This document shows, piece by piece, positions 46,827 to 58,188 of a DNA stretch of 64,000 nucleotides; positions within the stretch are counted from its first letter, which is position 1, and each line of letters begins with the position of its first letter. Below the pieces are notes generated by a model. That model was not told the origin of the DNA, ran no database searches, and saw only the letters and a program-made list of their open reading frames with translations. Both the position numbers and the translations under genes were made by a program. This DNA is from Diphasiastrum complanatum (lineage: Eukaryota; Streptophyta; Lycopodiopsida; Lycopodiales; Lycopodiaceae): assembly GCA_029204225.1 (NCBI GenBank), contig MU832028.1:1-64000 (forward strand), given 5' to 3'.

Positions 46827-47824
46827 ATGGAAGATGATAGAGTTGATATTTTGCTTAGCCTTCTCGTTGCTCTCCCATCACCACCACCCAACCCTGTGAT
46901 TAGCCCTGACCATAACCCGCTTTTAGTGGCTGCTAGTTCGTCTGCTGATGTTTCTTCTTCTGTGCAAGCTCGCATGGATAGTATGGAGAAGACCATCGTA
47001 GAGATGCAAGAGATGATCTCCTCTGTAGTTGGTGGTTATGCGTCTTCTTCACAGCATGTTTTATCTTCTGCGGTTCATCCTGTGTTACCTCCACTCTACC
47101 CAGAAGACAAAGACTTTAAGCTTACTCATTTTGCAGGAAATACTTCCCAGAGAACAACTGATGTTGTAAATCAGTGGGTGCATCAGTGGGATGAATATTT
47201 TGATTTGAAGCGGGCCCCAACCGAGGAGGGTTGGCGAGTCCGCAGAGTTACTTACCATCTCACTGATTTTGTTGATAGGTGGTGGCAGAAGTTATTGAAG
47301 TTTAATCAGGCTCCATCCACCTAGATTGATTTCAAGCGGGCTTTTGGAGCTCAGTTCATTCCTCCACATGAACATGTGTGTGCGACAAATGCTTGGTTTT
47401 TGCATCGTCAGAGGCAGTACATGGTGCAGGAATATGCTGATAAGTATCGTGAGACGCTTATCAAGATTCCAGAAGGGATTCCCAAGTGGATCGTAGTCCA
47501 CAAGTTTATTTTTGGCCTTCGCGAAGAGTTGAGGCCTTAGTTCTTAATGAAGGGTGCAAGACCTTGGAGGAGGCCATTGCAACAGCCCTTAACTTCGAAG
47601 GTAACGTGCATAACAAGGCTGCATCTGGAGTGGCAAGTGGAACCCAGAAGAAGGGTTCGCAAGAGTTTGGCCAAGCTGGTCAGAAGAACTTATCGCAGAG
47701 GGATCCTATCCAGATGCAGCAGACTTTGAAGCACACAGAGGCATCTCCTTTGGCTCATCAGGCTTACAACAAGTCTCCTCTCAGTCCAGAACAAAAGGAC
47801 AAGGCCAAGAAAGATGGAACATGA
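46827..47824 (+). pseudogene. gypsy gag
   Basis: The ATG at 46827 (MEDDRVDILLSLLVALP) starts a frame with a short coiled-coil-like segment (SMEKTIVEMQEMI) and the Retrotrans_gag-type core VVNQWVHQWDEYFDLKRA, VRRVTYHLTDFVDRWWQKL. It meets a stop at 47322, resumes in frame (FKRAFGAQFIPPHEHV, YADKYRETLIKIPEGIP) and then shifts at about 47530. The zinc knuckle is not evident. Confidence 0.75.
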
Positions 47825-48047
47825 AGCTCCATGTTTTACAATAGCATCAAGATAAGGACAAGGATGAGGAGATTTTGGAAGACTTATTAGTAAGCAACGA
47901 TGAGTAGGTAGCCTGTATAGTTTCTCTTTCTTTTGCATGTATATAAAGTTTGGACATGAGGGTTTATCTCATGTTTTAAAAGGGGGGGAGACCAATTGTT
48001 GAGGGGTCCTCTTGTTACCTGTATGCAAATAAAGAGAATGGAAGTAT

Positions 48048-49340
48048 TTGTGGTTGTGTTATGTGAATGTTGATTCCAGTTTTGATTCTTTTGTTGATAA
48101 TAATCAGATATGCACACTCACTAATAAACCACAAGATGCTTCATCTACTTTTGCATCCCCTGGTGCACATGCATTTTCTTTACAACCTAGATGTCAACAA
48201 GTGAGTTGGAAGTCCATTTGCACTCAGTTTAAACACATGCTAATTAGTAATATGCTAGAGGGATTGCCGCGTAGTCAGAATGTTGATCATCGTATTGAGC
48301 TCGTTCTAGGGGCAAGTCTTGTATGTAGGCCTCCTTATAGGATGAGCCTAAAAGCAGAAGAGGAAGTCAGAAAGATGTTGGAGGAGTATCTCAAGCTGGG
48401 GTACATCCGTCCAAGTTATTCACCTTTCGCCTCTCCTATTTTACTTGTTAAGAAAAAAGATGGTAGTTTCCGAATGTGTGTAGATTATAGGGGATTGAAT
48501 AAGATCACTATAAAGCACAGGTATCCGATGCCCAAGATTGATGATCTATTGGATGCGTTGCAAGGTGCAACAATTTTCAATAAGACAGATCTCAAAAGTA
48601 GATACCATCAAATACGGATTCAAGATGAAGACGTCCAGAAGACGGCCTTCCGAACAACCCGTTCGGTCATTATGATTGTTTTGGTTATGCCATTTGGGTT
48701 AACCAATGTCCCTACCACATTCATGGTGCTCATGAATGATGTCTTGCGAGACTATATGGGCAAGTTTGTCGTCAATTTTATTGACGATATATTGGTTTTT
48801 AGTAAAGCGGTTGAGGAGCATGAGGTTCATCTCAAGACCGTATTGGGCAAGTTACAAGCTTCTGTCTTCTATGCCAATGCTCAGCTGACCTAGCCAAGGT
48901 GCCTATGGTTAAGAAGTGGCCGAGGCCTGCCGATATACGCCAATTACAATCTTTCTTAAGTTTTTGCAAGTTCTACCGACAGTTCGTTAGGAACTATTCC
49001 AAGGTAGCTGCTCCTTTGATGGACCAGTTACGAAAAAATAGCATTGTAGATCGGTGGGTTGCTGAAGCTCAGCACAAGTTTGATTACTTGATGGAGGCAC
49101 TGGCCACAACTCCAGCTCTCGAGTTTGTTGATACCCGGAAACTGTTTGACCTAGAGACGGATGCAAGTGGCATTGTCGTAGGTGCAGTGTTGGGCCAAGA
49201 TGGTATACCCGCACAGGAGCAAGAGTTGTATGTGAGTACATGCGCTCAAGGTGTGGAGACATTATTTATACGGTGCCAAGTTTTATGTGTACACAGATCA
49301 TTATTCTTTAAAGTATTTTGCACTCAGCTAGATTTGTAAG
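48048..49340 (+). pseudogene. gypsy reverse transcriptase and RNase H
   Basis: A 281-codon frame (48048-48893) carries RPPYRMSLKAEEEVRKMLEE, ASPILLVKKKDGSFRMCVDY, ATIFNKTDLKSRYHQIRI and VNFIDDILVFSK. Substitutions at normally fixed sites include Gly to Arg in the 'LRSGYHQ' block and Tyr to Phe before the catalytic IDD. After a stop, 48899-49339 gives the RT connection and RNase H (LSFCKFYRQFVRNYSKVAAP, FDLETDASGIVVGAVLGQDG), then KENVVADALS near 49408-49437 in another frame. Confidence 0.85.
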
Positions 49341-49641
49341 GCCGCCAAGCTCGGTGGGCCGAGCTGATGCAGGAATTTCATTTGGAAATTCGCTTCCGAG
49401 GAGGGAAGGAAAATGTGGTCGCTGATGCACTATCGTTGGTACTGCATCAGATGAACCTTGCATGTAGTTGACAACAGTGATCTCATGGAGGAGATCAAGA
49501 GGGCTCAGCAAAAAGGACCCACAGTTAGTCGAACAAGCGAAAGAGCCAGCCTCGCCTGTCGCTTTCGTAGAGGAACACACCAGTTCTTATCTGACATACA
49601 CCTGAAGGAAGGTATGTAGTTGAGAAAATGAAAAAGTATTT

Positions 49642-50940
49642 GTGCCAGACGTGAAGGATCTTCATCGTAAGATACTTCATGAATGCCATGATAGTCCCTG
49701 CGCAGGGCACCCTGGTAATGATAAGACTAATGAGCTTTTAAAAAGGCATTATTTCTGGCCACGATTGCAACGGGATGTAAGAGAGTACGTCCAGCGTTGC
49801 ACGGCTTGTCAGGTGAACAAGATCAAGAGAGTCCTCCGAGCTTGCTACATCCACTTGAGATACCTATAGGAAGGTGGGAAAGCATCTCTATGGATTTTAT
49901 TGTTGGGCTACCCAAAACCCATAATTAAATTCCGTTATGGTAGTGGTAGACAGGTTTTCCAAGATGACTCATCTCATCGCAACGACTAAGAAGGTCACAT
50001 CTCCGCAAGTGGCTAAGTTGTTTATTTAGAATATTGTCAAGTTACATGGTCTTCCGAAGTCCATAGTTTCTAACAGGGATTCCAAGTTTACGGGAAATTT
50101 CTGGACTGAGGTGTTTGCCAACCTGGGAACACAGTTGCAGATGAGTAGCTCTAAGCATCCTCAAACGGATGGTTAGACAGAGCGCGTGAATCAGATCTTG
50201 GAAGATATGCTTAGGGCATATGTGAGTAGTATGCAAATAGACTGGGTAAATCATGTACGGCTATTGGAGTTCGCATACAATGATTAGAGACATGCATCCA
50301 CTAGATTGAGTCCATTGAGCTCAACTATGGTTTCAAGCCACTGAGTCCTACAATCATAGGGATTCCACATAGGGTACCTAGTGTTGTAGAGTTTTTGGCT
50401 CGAATGCAGCAGAAGCTAGAGTTGGCACGAGATAACTTGTCCAAAGCTGTAGCTAGGGTAGAGAGTTATGCTCGTGAGAAACGTACCTATCGGGAATTTG
50501 AGAATGGAGATTGGGTGTATTTACTAGTCCCTTTGAAGTCGAAGGTACTACGCACAGAAAAGTGCGCCAAGTTATCTCCTAAGTTGTGGACCATGGTTGA
50601 TTATTAAGAAGGTGAGCCAAGTAGCTTATAAGCTAAAGCGATGCAAGGTGCATCCAGTTTTCCATGTTAGCAAACTAAAGAAATGTTTGCACGATGGCGA
50701 TAGCCTGGTGGAAGGTCTAGTATCTCTTGAGGATAAAGACACCATAGGTTATGGGCCAGAAAGAATCCTAGATTGAAGGGAGCGAAGATTGCGGAATCGT
50801 CTCCTTCAAGAGTATCTAGTAACCTGGAAAGGGCATCTATTGTCAGATGCTACAAGGGAGACGTGACAGGCGTTGCAGAAGCTACCCAGAGTTTGACATT
50901 GAGGACCGATGACTTGCCAGAGGAGGGAAGGATTGTTAGA
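49642..50940 (+). pseudogene. gypsy integrase with chromodomain-like tail
   Basis: The HHCC zinc domain is intact: LHRKILHECHDSPCAGHPGN, then KRHYFWPRLQRDVREYVQRC and TACQ (49663-49835). The catalytic core follows across many stops (MDFIVGLPKTHN near 49893). Late frames read ARDNLSKAVARVESYAREKR, then RRLRNRLLQEYLVTWKGHL near 50778-50840, a chromodomain-type segment. Confidence 0.8.
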
Positions 50941-51365
50941 GTCAAGTTACGACTCTATCATGACCTCGGCACGGCCGGTTACCAAAGGGCCTGAGGCCTA
51001 GTGTTGGCAAGGGTCGGTGACCGAGGAGGACATGTGTCCCAAGTTGGGACCAGTGACCCGGTGTGGCCGCCTGACAAGCTGTTAGAGATGCAGTTGTCTT
51101 GACCGTCAGGATCCTAGCTTTCAGTGACGAGACGCTAGCTGGGAAATAGTCGGGGTGACCAAGAGTGTTATAGGTCTTTGTCGGGCATGGGGGTGGTACC
51201 CTATGAGTCACCCAGTATTCACAGGTCACAGGGGCCAGCCAAGTGGGCTGATCACCCACAGGTAGAAGGACTCAAGGAGGGGGTGCCTATGGTTGGGAGG
51301 TTCATTCTACACACCGGCTTCTAGGATTCACGAGCTTGGAGAGACTGGCTTGTGACAGTAGTGTT

Positions 51366-51518
51366 AAATTGGGGAAGTGTTAGGAGAAAGTAGAAAGCAT
51401 CTAAATCTAACAACTTGACATAATTAGGTCCCTATCTTTGTGTTCTAACCCTTTTGATAGGCAGAGGGCTGCTCACCACTAAACCTACACCACCCTACAG
51501 TGGCACCGTTGTTGGGGA
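51366..51518 (+). mobile_element. polypurine tract, 122-bp LTR and tRNA-Asp-type primer site of a second gypsy element
   Basis: A purine tract 'aaattggggaag' (51366-51377) is followed by TGTTAGGAG...CACCCTACA (51378-51499). One base later comes TGGCACCGTTGTTGGGGA (51501-51518), close to the TGGCGCCGTTGCCGGGGA primer site of plant Athila/Tat-type gypsy elements, with all differences being transitions. Finding PPT, LTR and primer site in a row suggests a tandem or chimeric arrangement, with a very short LTR. Confidence 0.6.
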
Positions 51519-52371
51519 TAGTAATCACTAACTAGTTATAATTGCATTCTTAGTTGCTTTTGTATTTTAGAGTGTTTAGGGTGGATTTTGGGGTAGATTT
51601 AGCTTGTTTTTTGTACTTTTTCATAGAGCCCTTTGAAGTTCCATCTTAGTGAGACAAGAACACAAAGAAGGTGCGAAGGTTCATTCCCAGAGAAAGTGTC
51701 CCTGCAAAGGTTCCCAAGATGAAAAAGCCAAGAAAAAAGTTGTGAACCCTCGCAGACATCAAATTTTTTAGTTCCATTGACAGGTAACCTTCGTAGAGAA
51801 TTTGAAGTTTCATCTCAAAGAGACAAGGACACAGAAGAGCCTACAAGAGTTAGTTTGAGAGCTGAAAAGGGTTTTACATTAGTGATGAAGTTTGTGAGAG
51901 TCAGTACAAGATATTGGTGAAGATCAAAGCAAAAAGGTGTTCCTAAACTTTTGTAGACAGAGAAATTTTTATTTCCTACAAGTACTAATCTTCGCAGAAT
52001 TTTTTCAGAGTTAGATCCATACCAGATACAGCTCCTATAAAACCTGCGAGAGTTACTTTCCAATATTTTTTGAAAAAACAAGGTTTTTAACTGAAAAACA
52101 ATGAAAAAACTCTCTCACAGCCAACCCTCACACGAGTAATCTTCGCAAATAAGATCAATAGTTAGATCTACACCATATCCAGCTACTGTGAAAAACTCAG
52201 GCCAATCAAAACTAGGATCAAAAGTTATAAAAAAAAAACCACCGTAAGAGGACTAAATTCACACTATCGGCCAAGCAAACTGATCAGATCCCTTAAGATC
52301 CAGATTGAATTTTCTGAACCAGAAAGATCCAACATCCTTGGATTCTTCCGCCGAGTGAATCTGAGATCCGG
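51519..52371 (+). other. leader of the second gypsy element
   Basis: Non-coding DNA between primer site and gag. It contains loosely repeated words ('acaaggacacagaag', 'cttcgcagaa', 'agagttagt'), suggesting internal duplications. No gene. Confidence 0.45.
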
Positions 52372-54470
52372 ATGATCAGTACCCAGAAAAGGATTGCAAA
52401 TCAAGCTCCAAACATCCCCATGGTTGCAATCGTGCAAATTGAGGCAGAAGCAGATTCAGCAGCAATGAATCCATTGGACCAACCTATACCTGTCGCACCC
52501 TTGCAAGCAGTTCGGAGAACACCTCGACTCGAGATGCCAAAATATGATGAATCGTCAGATCCGATCGGATTCCTCCAAATCTACGAGCAAGCGTGTGAGA
52601 TCTATGGCGAGCGGACACCGGCGGAAAAGTTGTTGTTTCTTATGTCACTTATTACAACAGCACAAGATTGGTTCTTCAATCTCTTGAACAAAGAAAAGTA
52701 TACTCAAGAAGGGGTTAAAATGGCTCTCATTACGCGCTTTAAACTGAGGAAATTCCTAGAAGATCCATTTCTCCTGCTGAGCAAGGTAAAAATGGGAAAA
52801 AGAGAAAGGTTCAGAGACTACATAGAATGGGTCAAGCACTTAAGATCCGAATGCAATGTAGCCCTAACTCTCGATCATGCGATCATTATGTGTTCCTTGC
52901 GGGGTTACCATGAAGTATTAGAAGAGAACTTAAAAGATGGGAGCAGTACGCTACATTGCAAGAAGCAATGGAAGATGCCATCAGGGAAGAAGATGAGGGT
53001 TCAGACGATGAATCATATCCGAACACCCATAATCCAACTCCCTCGGTAGCATCATCATCCAATACATCCAAAATATCAACAGATATGTTGATGGAGCAAA
53101 TGACGAAATTACATAAGCAATAGATGGAACAACTAATGACGCAGTTTGATAAAAATTTGAAGGCCTCGCAGGGAGCTATAGCACCAACTCCAAAACCCCC
53201 CGGAACAGAACCAGCTGTAATATCCCCAATGAGAGAATGTATGGTCCCCTGTTTGCACCCAGAACCATACAACAAATGAGTGTCCAATGTTGAAACAAAA
53301 CCTCAAGCTGACACAATGATATTGCCACCTGTGCAACGTATCATCACATGAAATGACATTTTGTCTATCCAACTCTTGAATCATACAACAAAAGAGGAAT
53401 CAATATCAGACCTCTTATCCTTATCATCAGGGAGCATCGAATGTGGCACCATGGTATGATGCGCCAAATAACCAACAATGCATGGCCTTACCTGCACCAC
53501 CAAGGCTAGCTAACAATCAAGTGATAGTAGCAAAGCAAAAACCGCCACCCCAACCTGAGCAGCAGCAGTGGTACAGTCTGGAAGAGGCATTTGTCGATCC
53601 AACAATCAACGAATACTATGTGACCTACGCTGCGCAGCCTCAACGTCAGGGAGGTAGGATCTATGGCTGTTATGGATGCGGTGAAGGCCACCGAATTGCG
53701 AAATGTCCTTATAAGGGATAGTGTATGGCCTTTTGTCGAGAATGTGGATATGGGCATTGCTACAAGAATTGTCCCATTAAACCTAGAACAAGTGCACCTT
53801 TGAATTTAATCTCAGTCCAACCGACAACAGTTCCAGGAAGGACACCACAAGAAAATCAAAAACCCCACGTTCTAGTGCTAGCAGTCATGCGAGCACGGAA
53901 ACGGAAGGGAGTGGCTCCATCTATAACATCATCAGTATCAATGGCCGATGATCAACCCACAACAGCAGGACCATATCCTAATGTGAGGGAATAAGGAAGG
54001 CAATTCCATAAGATATGTCACTGGATACATAATGCACAGGCAGAGGAAGCAGCATGAGCAAAGGAAAAACCAGCAGCACCTCTACCATCAGAAGTACCAG
54101 CAGCACGAGTCGACTCCCCATTGAGCAGACTATAAAGGTAGACTGAACCACATGGGCTGTGAAACTAATTACACCAAATTTTGATGACGGATCGTCCATC
54201 ACCGATCACACCATTGATCGCCCAAGGCAAGCCAAGGGAGGTCATTATGACTTTGAAACAGATATCGTGAGATGGACGGACGCATTGGCAACAATTGACC
54301 GTATGGCTAGGCATGCTTGTCAACCTGATTCAGATCCAGAACCCAACACATCTTCACCCAAGTGCTATACGATGGACACACCAATTACTTTCAGGGTGAA
54401 TATGATCAATGTAACATGGCTGTCTGCGAAAACTACTGAGGACCTTGTGGATGACGATTTAGTCCCTTGA
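52372..54470 (+). pseudogene. gag of the second gypsy element (Athila/Tat-like) with two zinc knuckles
   Basis: The 225-codon frame from 52372 contains RTPRLEMPKYDESSDPIGF, GERTPAEKLLFLMSLIT and FLLLSKVKMGKRERFRDYIE, the Retrotrans_gag fold. After frameshifts, 53443-53721 gives RIYGCYGCGEGHRIAKCPY (knuckle 1). Then 53725-53994 gives FCRECGYGHCYKNCPI (knuckle 2). A later frame, 54159-54470, ends before the protease. No RT or integrase follows; it is cut off at about 54545 by an LTR fragment. Confidence 0.7.
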
Positions 54471-54544
54471 CAACATGCTTTTACCCACAACAAGGAAACT
54501 AAGCTAATTGATGAGCAGGTCTTACAACATATGGGTGGAATGGA

Positions 54545-54700
54545 ACGCTAGTTATCGCCGGAGGCTTGAGTAGACATGTGGATGTCAATAGCTCTAGTGC
54601 ACGAGGGTGGGTCGGCAATGATCCTATGGATGGGCAGATACGGTGTGTCGTCACTGGTATGAGGTGTGCATCAATCTTCAAGACAATCGAGATCTAGGGA
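54545..54700 (+). mobile_element. fragment of the 22.8-kb gypsy LTR family
   Basis: Words such as 'tcactggtatgaggtgtgc' (54653-54671 and 23258-23276) and 'tagggagttgtaa' / 'tagggatttgtaa' occur in the same order as in 23140-23313, on the same strand. Confidence 0.7.
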
Positions 54701-55003
54701 GTTGTAAAAAGGGTCCTCTCACGGAGAAACCGGAGTGTTCATTTCCTGATTCACACGAAAAAGAGGAATTGACTCTCCTTTGCACAGTTGGAGAGGTTGG
54801 TGTACGTACACACCAACCTAAGACTTTTGGCTAGACTACAAACCACCACAGAGCCTATCCAGGTAAGCCATAAATTATAATTTCTATAACATGTGATCCT
54901 AGATACTAGATAATAGTACGTATGGTTCTAAGTTAAGTTATAACTTTTGTCGGCCCTCCAGCTTCTATCTTGATTTCAATGTGCATTGTGACATGTGCAT
55001 AGA

Positions 55004-55434
55004 TCAATCTGGATGAGATCGATGTGGCAAAGGTTCACTTGCCACGAAGAGACTAGGCAGAGGAGGACGCGTACGCATTTTTCCATGAGGAGGTCATGTA
55101 GAGGGCAGGTGAGAAATTAGGATTTAGCTCTTACTACTCGGTTGACGTTGCATGCTTGTCACTTGAAATACATTTTTGAACTGATTATTGTAATTTGTGG
55201 GAAATAATACATCTGTCCCTCCTTGTGTGCAGGACCTATCACTCGAGCAGAGCGCAAGAGGAGGGTAGGAGAGGGTACGAGCTCTCGTATTTACAACCTT
55301 GACGAGTTTGAGCCTGAGGCATCGTTAGGGTCAGAGTCCTCAGAGGAGGAGGAGGAGTCTGAGGAGAGTGAGGATGAGGATGAAGGGCATCATACCTCTA
55401 CCTCCAATGAGGATTTCGTCGTTGACATTTGATA
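55004..55434 (+). pseudogene. C-terminal tail of a hAT-type transposase (two exons)
   Basis: Exon 55004-55108 reads INLDEIDVAKVHLPRR and EEDAYAFFHEEVM. A GT-AG intron (55109-55232) follows, and exon 55233-55434 reads GPITRAERKRRVGEGTSSR, NLDEFEPEASLGSES, a long Asp/Glu run, then a stop. The short exon has stops. The mix of INLDEID, basic patch and acidic tail resembles the region after the dimerisation domain in plant hAT transposases, but the diagnostic domain itself is not here. Confidence 0.4.
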
Positions 55435-56689
55435 GGAGACCACAATAGGCTCCATAGCACCAGCACGCAGGAGGCTCAGAGTTGGGAGAGCTTTGAGTGT
55501 AGATTGTTACTAGTAGGTAGATCATAGTAGTAAGTACATATTATTCATGAGCTGTTACTTTACATATCATTAGACATATGGCATTACACTAGACTCATAT
55601 GTATTATGGATTCTAAACTTTGTAAACAATAGACTGATATCATAGAAATTCGATTATCTAATATCAATATTGAGTTAAAGGTTTGACAATTTTGCTTTTA
55701 AAATGCCATTTTGATATTCCCGACTACTTTGTAGACCTAATGAATGTGGCTGATCACAATTGTTTCTGAATCAACAAAATTTCAAATCAAGTGTATTGAT
55801 TAAATGACATCCATGATGAGTTTGTGTTTCATTGCTATCAAACACGTAGATTTTACGAAAGCATTTGCTGGTCTATCAAACATTACTTGGAACTTCATAT
55901 GCAAATATTGGATTGTTCTATGTAGAATCTAGATCATCTTTTTCCTCTATTGAAACATTTAGAAGCATTAGTGTAGGTTTTATATACATCACTTCTTTCT
56001 TCTGCATGAGAGAAACAATGATGAATGATCGTACAAACAATATGGGAAAAAATAAATTGTTTCGGTTTTTGCTATTTGTGCTCTTTCCAGATTTGAGAGG
56101 AATTTCCTAACCTATATGAGAAAGCCAATTCCCAAACGAAGTTTTTTTCAAGCTTATGTTGTATGTAACATCGTAAGAAGAAGCATTGTTGTCCATTCGC
56201 TCAATGGTATACTTATAATGAAAGGTTAGAAGGGACGGGGACGGTTGTACTTCTACAAGGTATTATGGATTGAGTACTTATGATCTATTCAACCTCTTTA
56301 CCAGAAACTTCAAATAGTTGTACTCATCTAAGATCTTTAGCCTTCTCAAAGTTTAAACACTGTCATACCTTCTTATTTATTCTTTTCTCGAGTTTGACAC
56401 AAAATTACAATCTTAAGCAATAGGTAATGTGGCAAAGGCATTGCTCCAACTGTTAGATGATTCAGAACCTAGCTACCATATCACCTCAATTATACTCCTA
56501 AACCCTGACTCCTCAGCCTCCTTAGAAAGCAGATCTTTGTACAATTGTAACTTGTACAATGTACTCATCTTCTGACATCAACTTTCTCAAACATTGTCTC
56601 GACTATGAGTCTCTACAAATTGAGTCCCCTAGGGCCCATTACAAAATAATTAACAAATCCTAAAGCAAATTTTAAAATAAATAAAAAAT
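55435..56689. other. unassigned stretch
   Basis: AT-rich, no supported gene. It could be the 3' non-coding part of the hAT element ending near 56785. Confidence 0.4.
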
Positions 56690-56785
56690 TGTGGTTCGAA
56701 CCGTTTTCCGATTCGAACCTGGTTTGCCGGTTTGAATTTGAAGAACCGGCCGATTTGAATCAGCATGTAACCTTGCTTTCTACCA
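56690..56785 (-). repeat. hAT-end-like segment with TTCGAACC motifs, ending AACCTTGC
   Basis: It carries 'gtggttcgaaccg', 'ttccgattcgaacc', 'gaagaaccggccg' and ends 'tgtaaccttgc'. Its reverse complement matches the order of motifs at 12355-12440. It may be the 3' end of the hAT relic whose tail exon lies at 55.0-55.4 kb. Confidence 0.45.
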
Positions 56786-56789
56786 AACA

Positions 56790-58135
56790 TGATGAGAATC
56801 ACTTGGGAGGCATGGAAATGTCCTTGGAAGAAGGATGACTTTTTAAAACTTGTGGGACATGTTAAATTTCTTATAGAAAAGTTGCTTAGCCCAAGCAATC
56901 TTTTTCGAAACATTTTCAATTGTACCATATGGAAGCTTGAAATGTGTATAGGATGTATATTAGTTTGTGTTTCAGATTATTTACAATATGGAGAGACAAA
57001 AACATTTGTCTTTGTTGAGTCATGACCATATCAATTTTAGAAATTTTTACAATTGAACATTTTCCAACCTACCGAAACTCCCAATTTTAATAAATTTGAG
57101 GACAATCTGTTACTTGACATAAATGTTTCATATCCTACTCTATGGCGGCTCTATCATATATGAGAAATCAATTATGCAACTTATTATAAAAATAGGCAAA
57201 CACAAATAACACAAGTACAAACAACAGTGATCAGCAAAGTTAATGAACTTCAAAATCACTATTGACAAGGACCTTTGAAAGCCAAGGCCAAAAATCTCAT
57301 GATTCAAAACTTTGGCACCAAATCAAGTAGTTGCAAACACAACTCAAATCACTCCAAAAGGAATGAGACGAGCTACAAGACAAAATACAAGCAATGCGGC
57401 AAGGTGTCTAGACCATCATCTTCAAGAAAAATTCTAGAATAGGTTGTCTTCGACACAAGTTTCTTACTTTAATAGCAAGAAACTCATTTTCATCCAAAAA
57501 AAGACAAGGGCAATCAGGTAGTCAAAGGCAATCCACAATCCACAAGATATCAACGTCTTTTATTCTTTGCTACAATACCAACAAGGATTGATGATGAAAT
57601 TCAAATTTTTAATGTTGCATATCCTTTGACATTAAATTGTGGTGGCTACGTCCTTCCCTACTCTACCGACAAATTAAAAGAGAAGAAATTATAGGTGTTT
57701 CTTAAAATACAATCACAACCAACATGACGGCTAAAACTGGTCAAGGAGGATAATCTGACCCTGTTGGAGTAGTTTCACACTCGACAAGATGTTCACATCA
57801 AGAAGCTATACCAACCATTGCTTTGATGACACCCATGGCATCAAGTGATGGTTAAGAAATTAAAACATCCTACATCCCAAGTGCCAATAGGTAGTCCACA
57901 ATATTGATTTTCAAAGGGCCTTGGGGGATATCTTCAATATATATCAACATAGCCCTAATAATTCAATGATATGACAGGTAGCCATGAATGCTCATGCCAT
58001 GCCCTGTCTATTCATCCACAATAAAGCTACATTAGGACCAATCTGTTGGACCAATATTATTTTATCCTAACAAGCCATTGAATTGAAATGACATGGAAGA
58101 CCAATGAAATTAGCATGTATTACAACAACATATAC

Positions 58136-58136
<1 letters not shown>
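56790..58136. other. unassigned stretch
   Basis: No recognisable gene or element. Broken frames near 57540-57720 match nothing I know. Confidence 0.45.

Positions 58137-58182
<46 letters not shown>
58137..58182 (+). repeat. (CA)n microsatellite
   Basis: About 23 CA units followed by TATATA. Confidence 0.95.
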
Positions 58183-58188
<6 letters not shown>

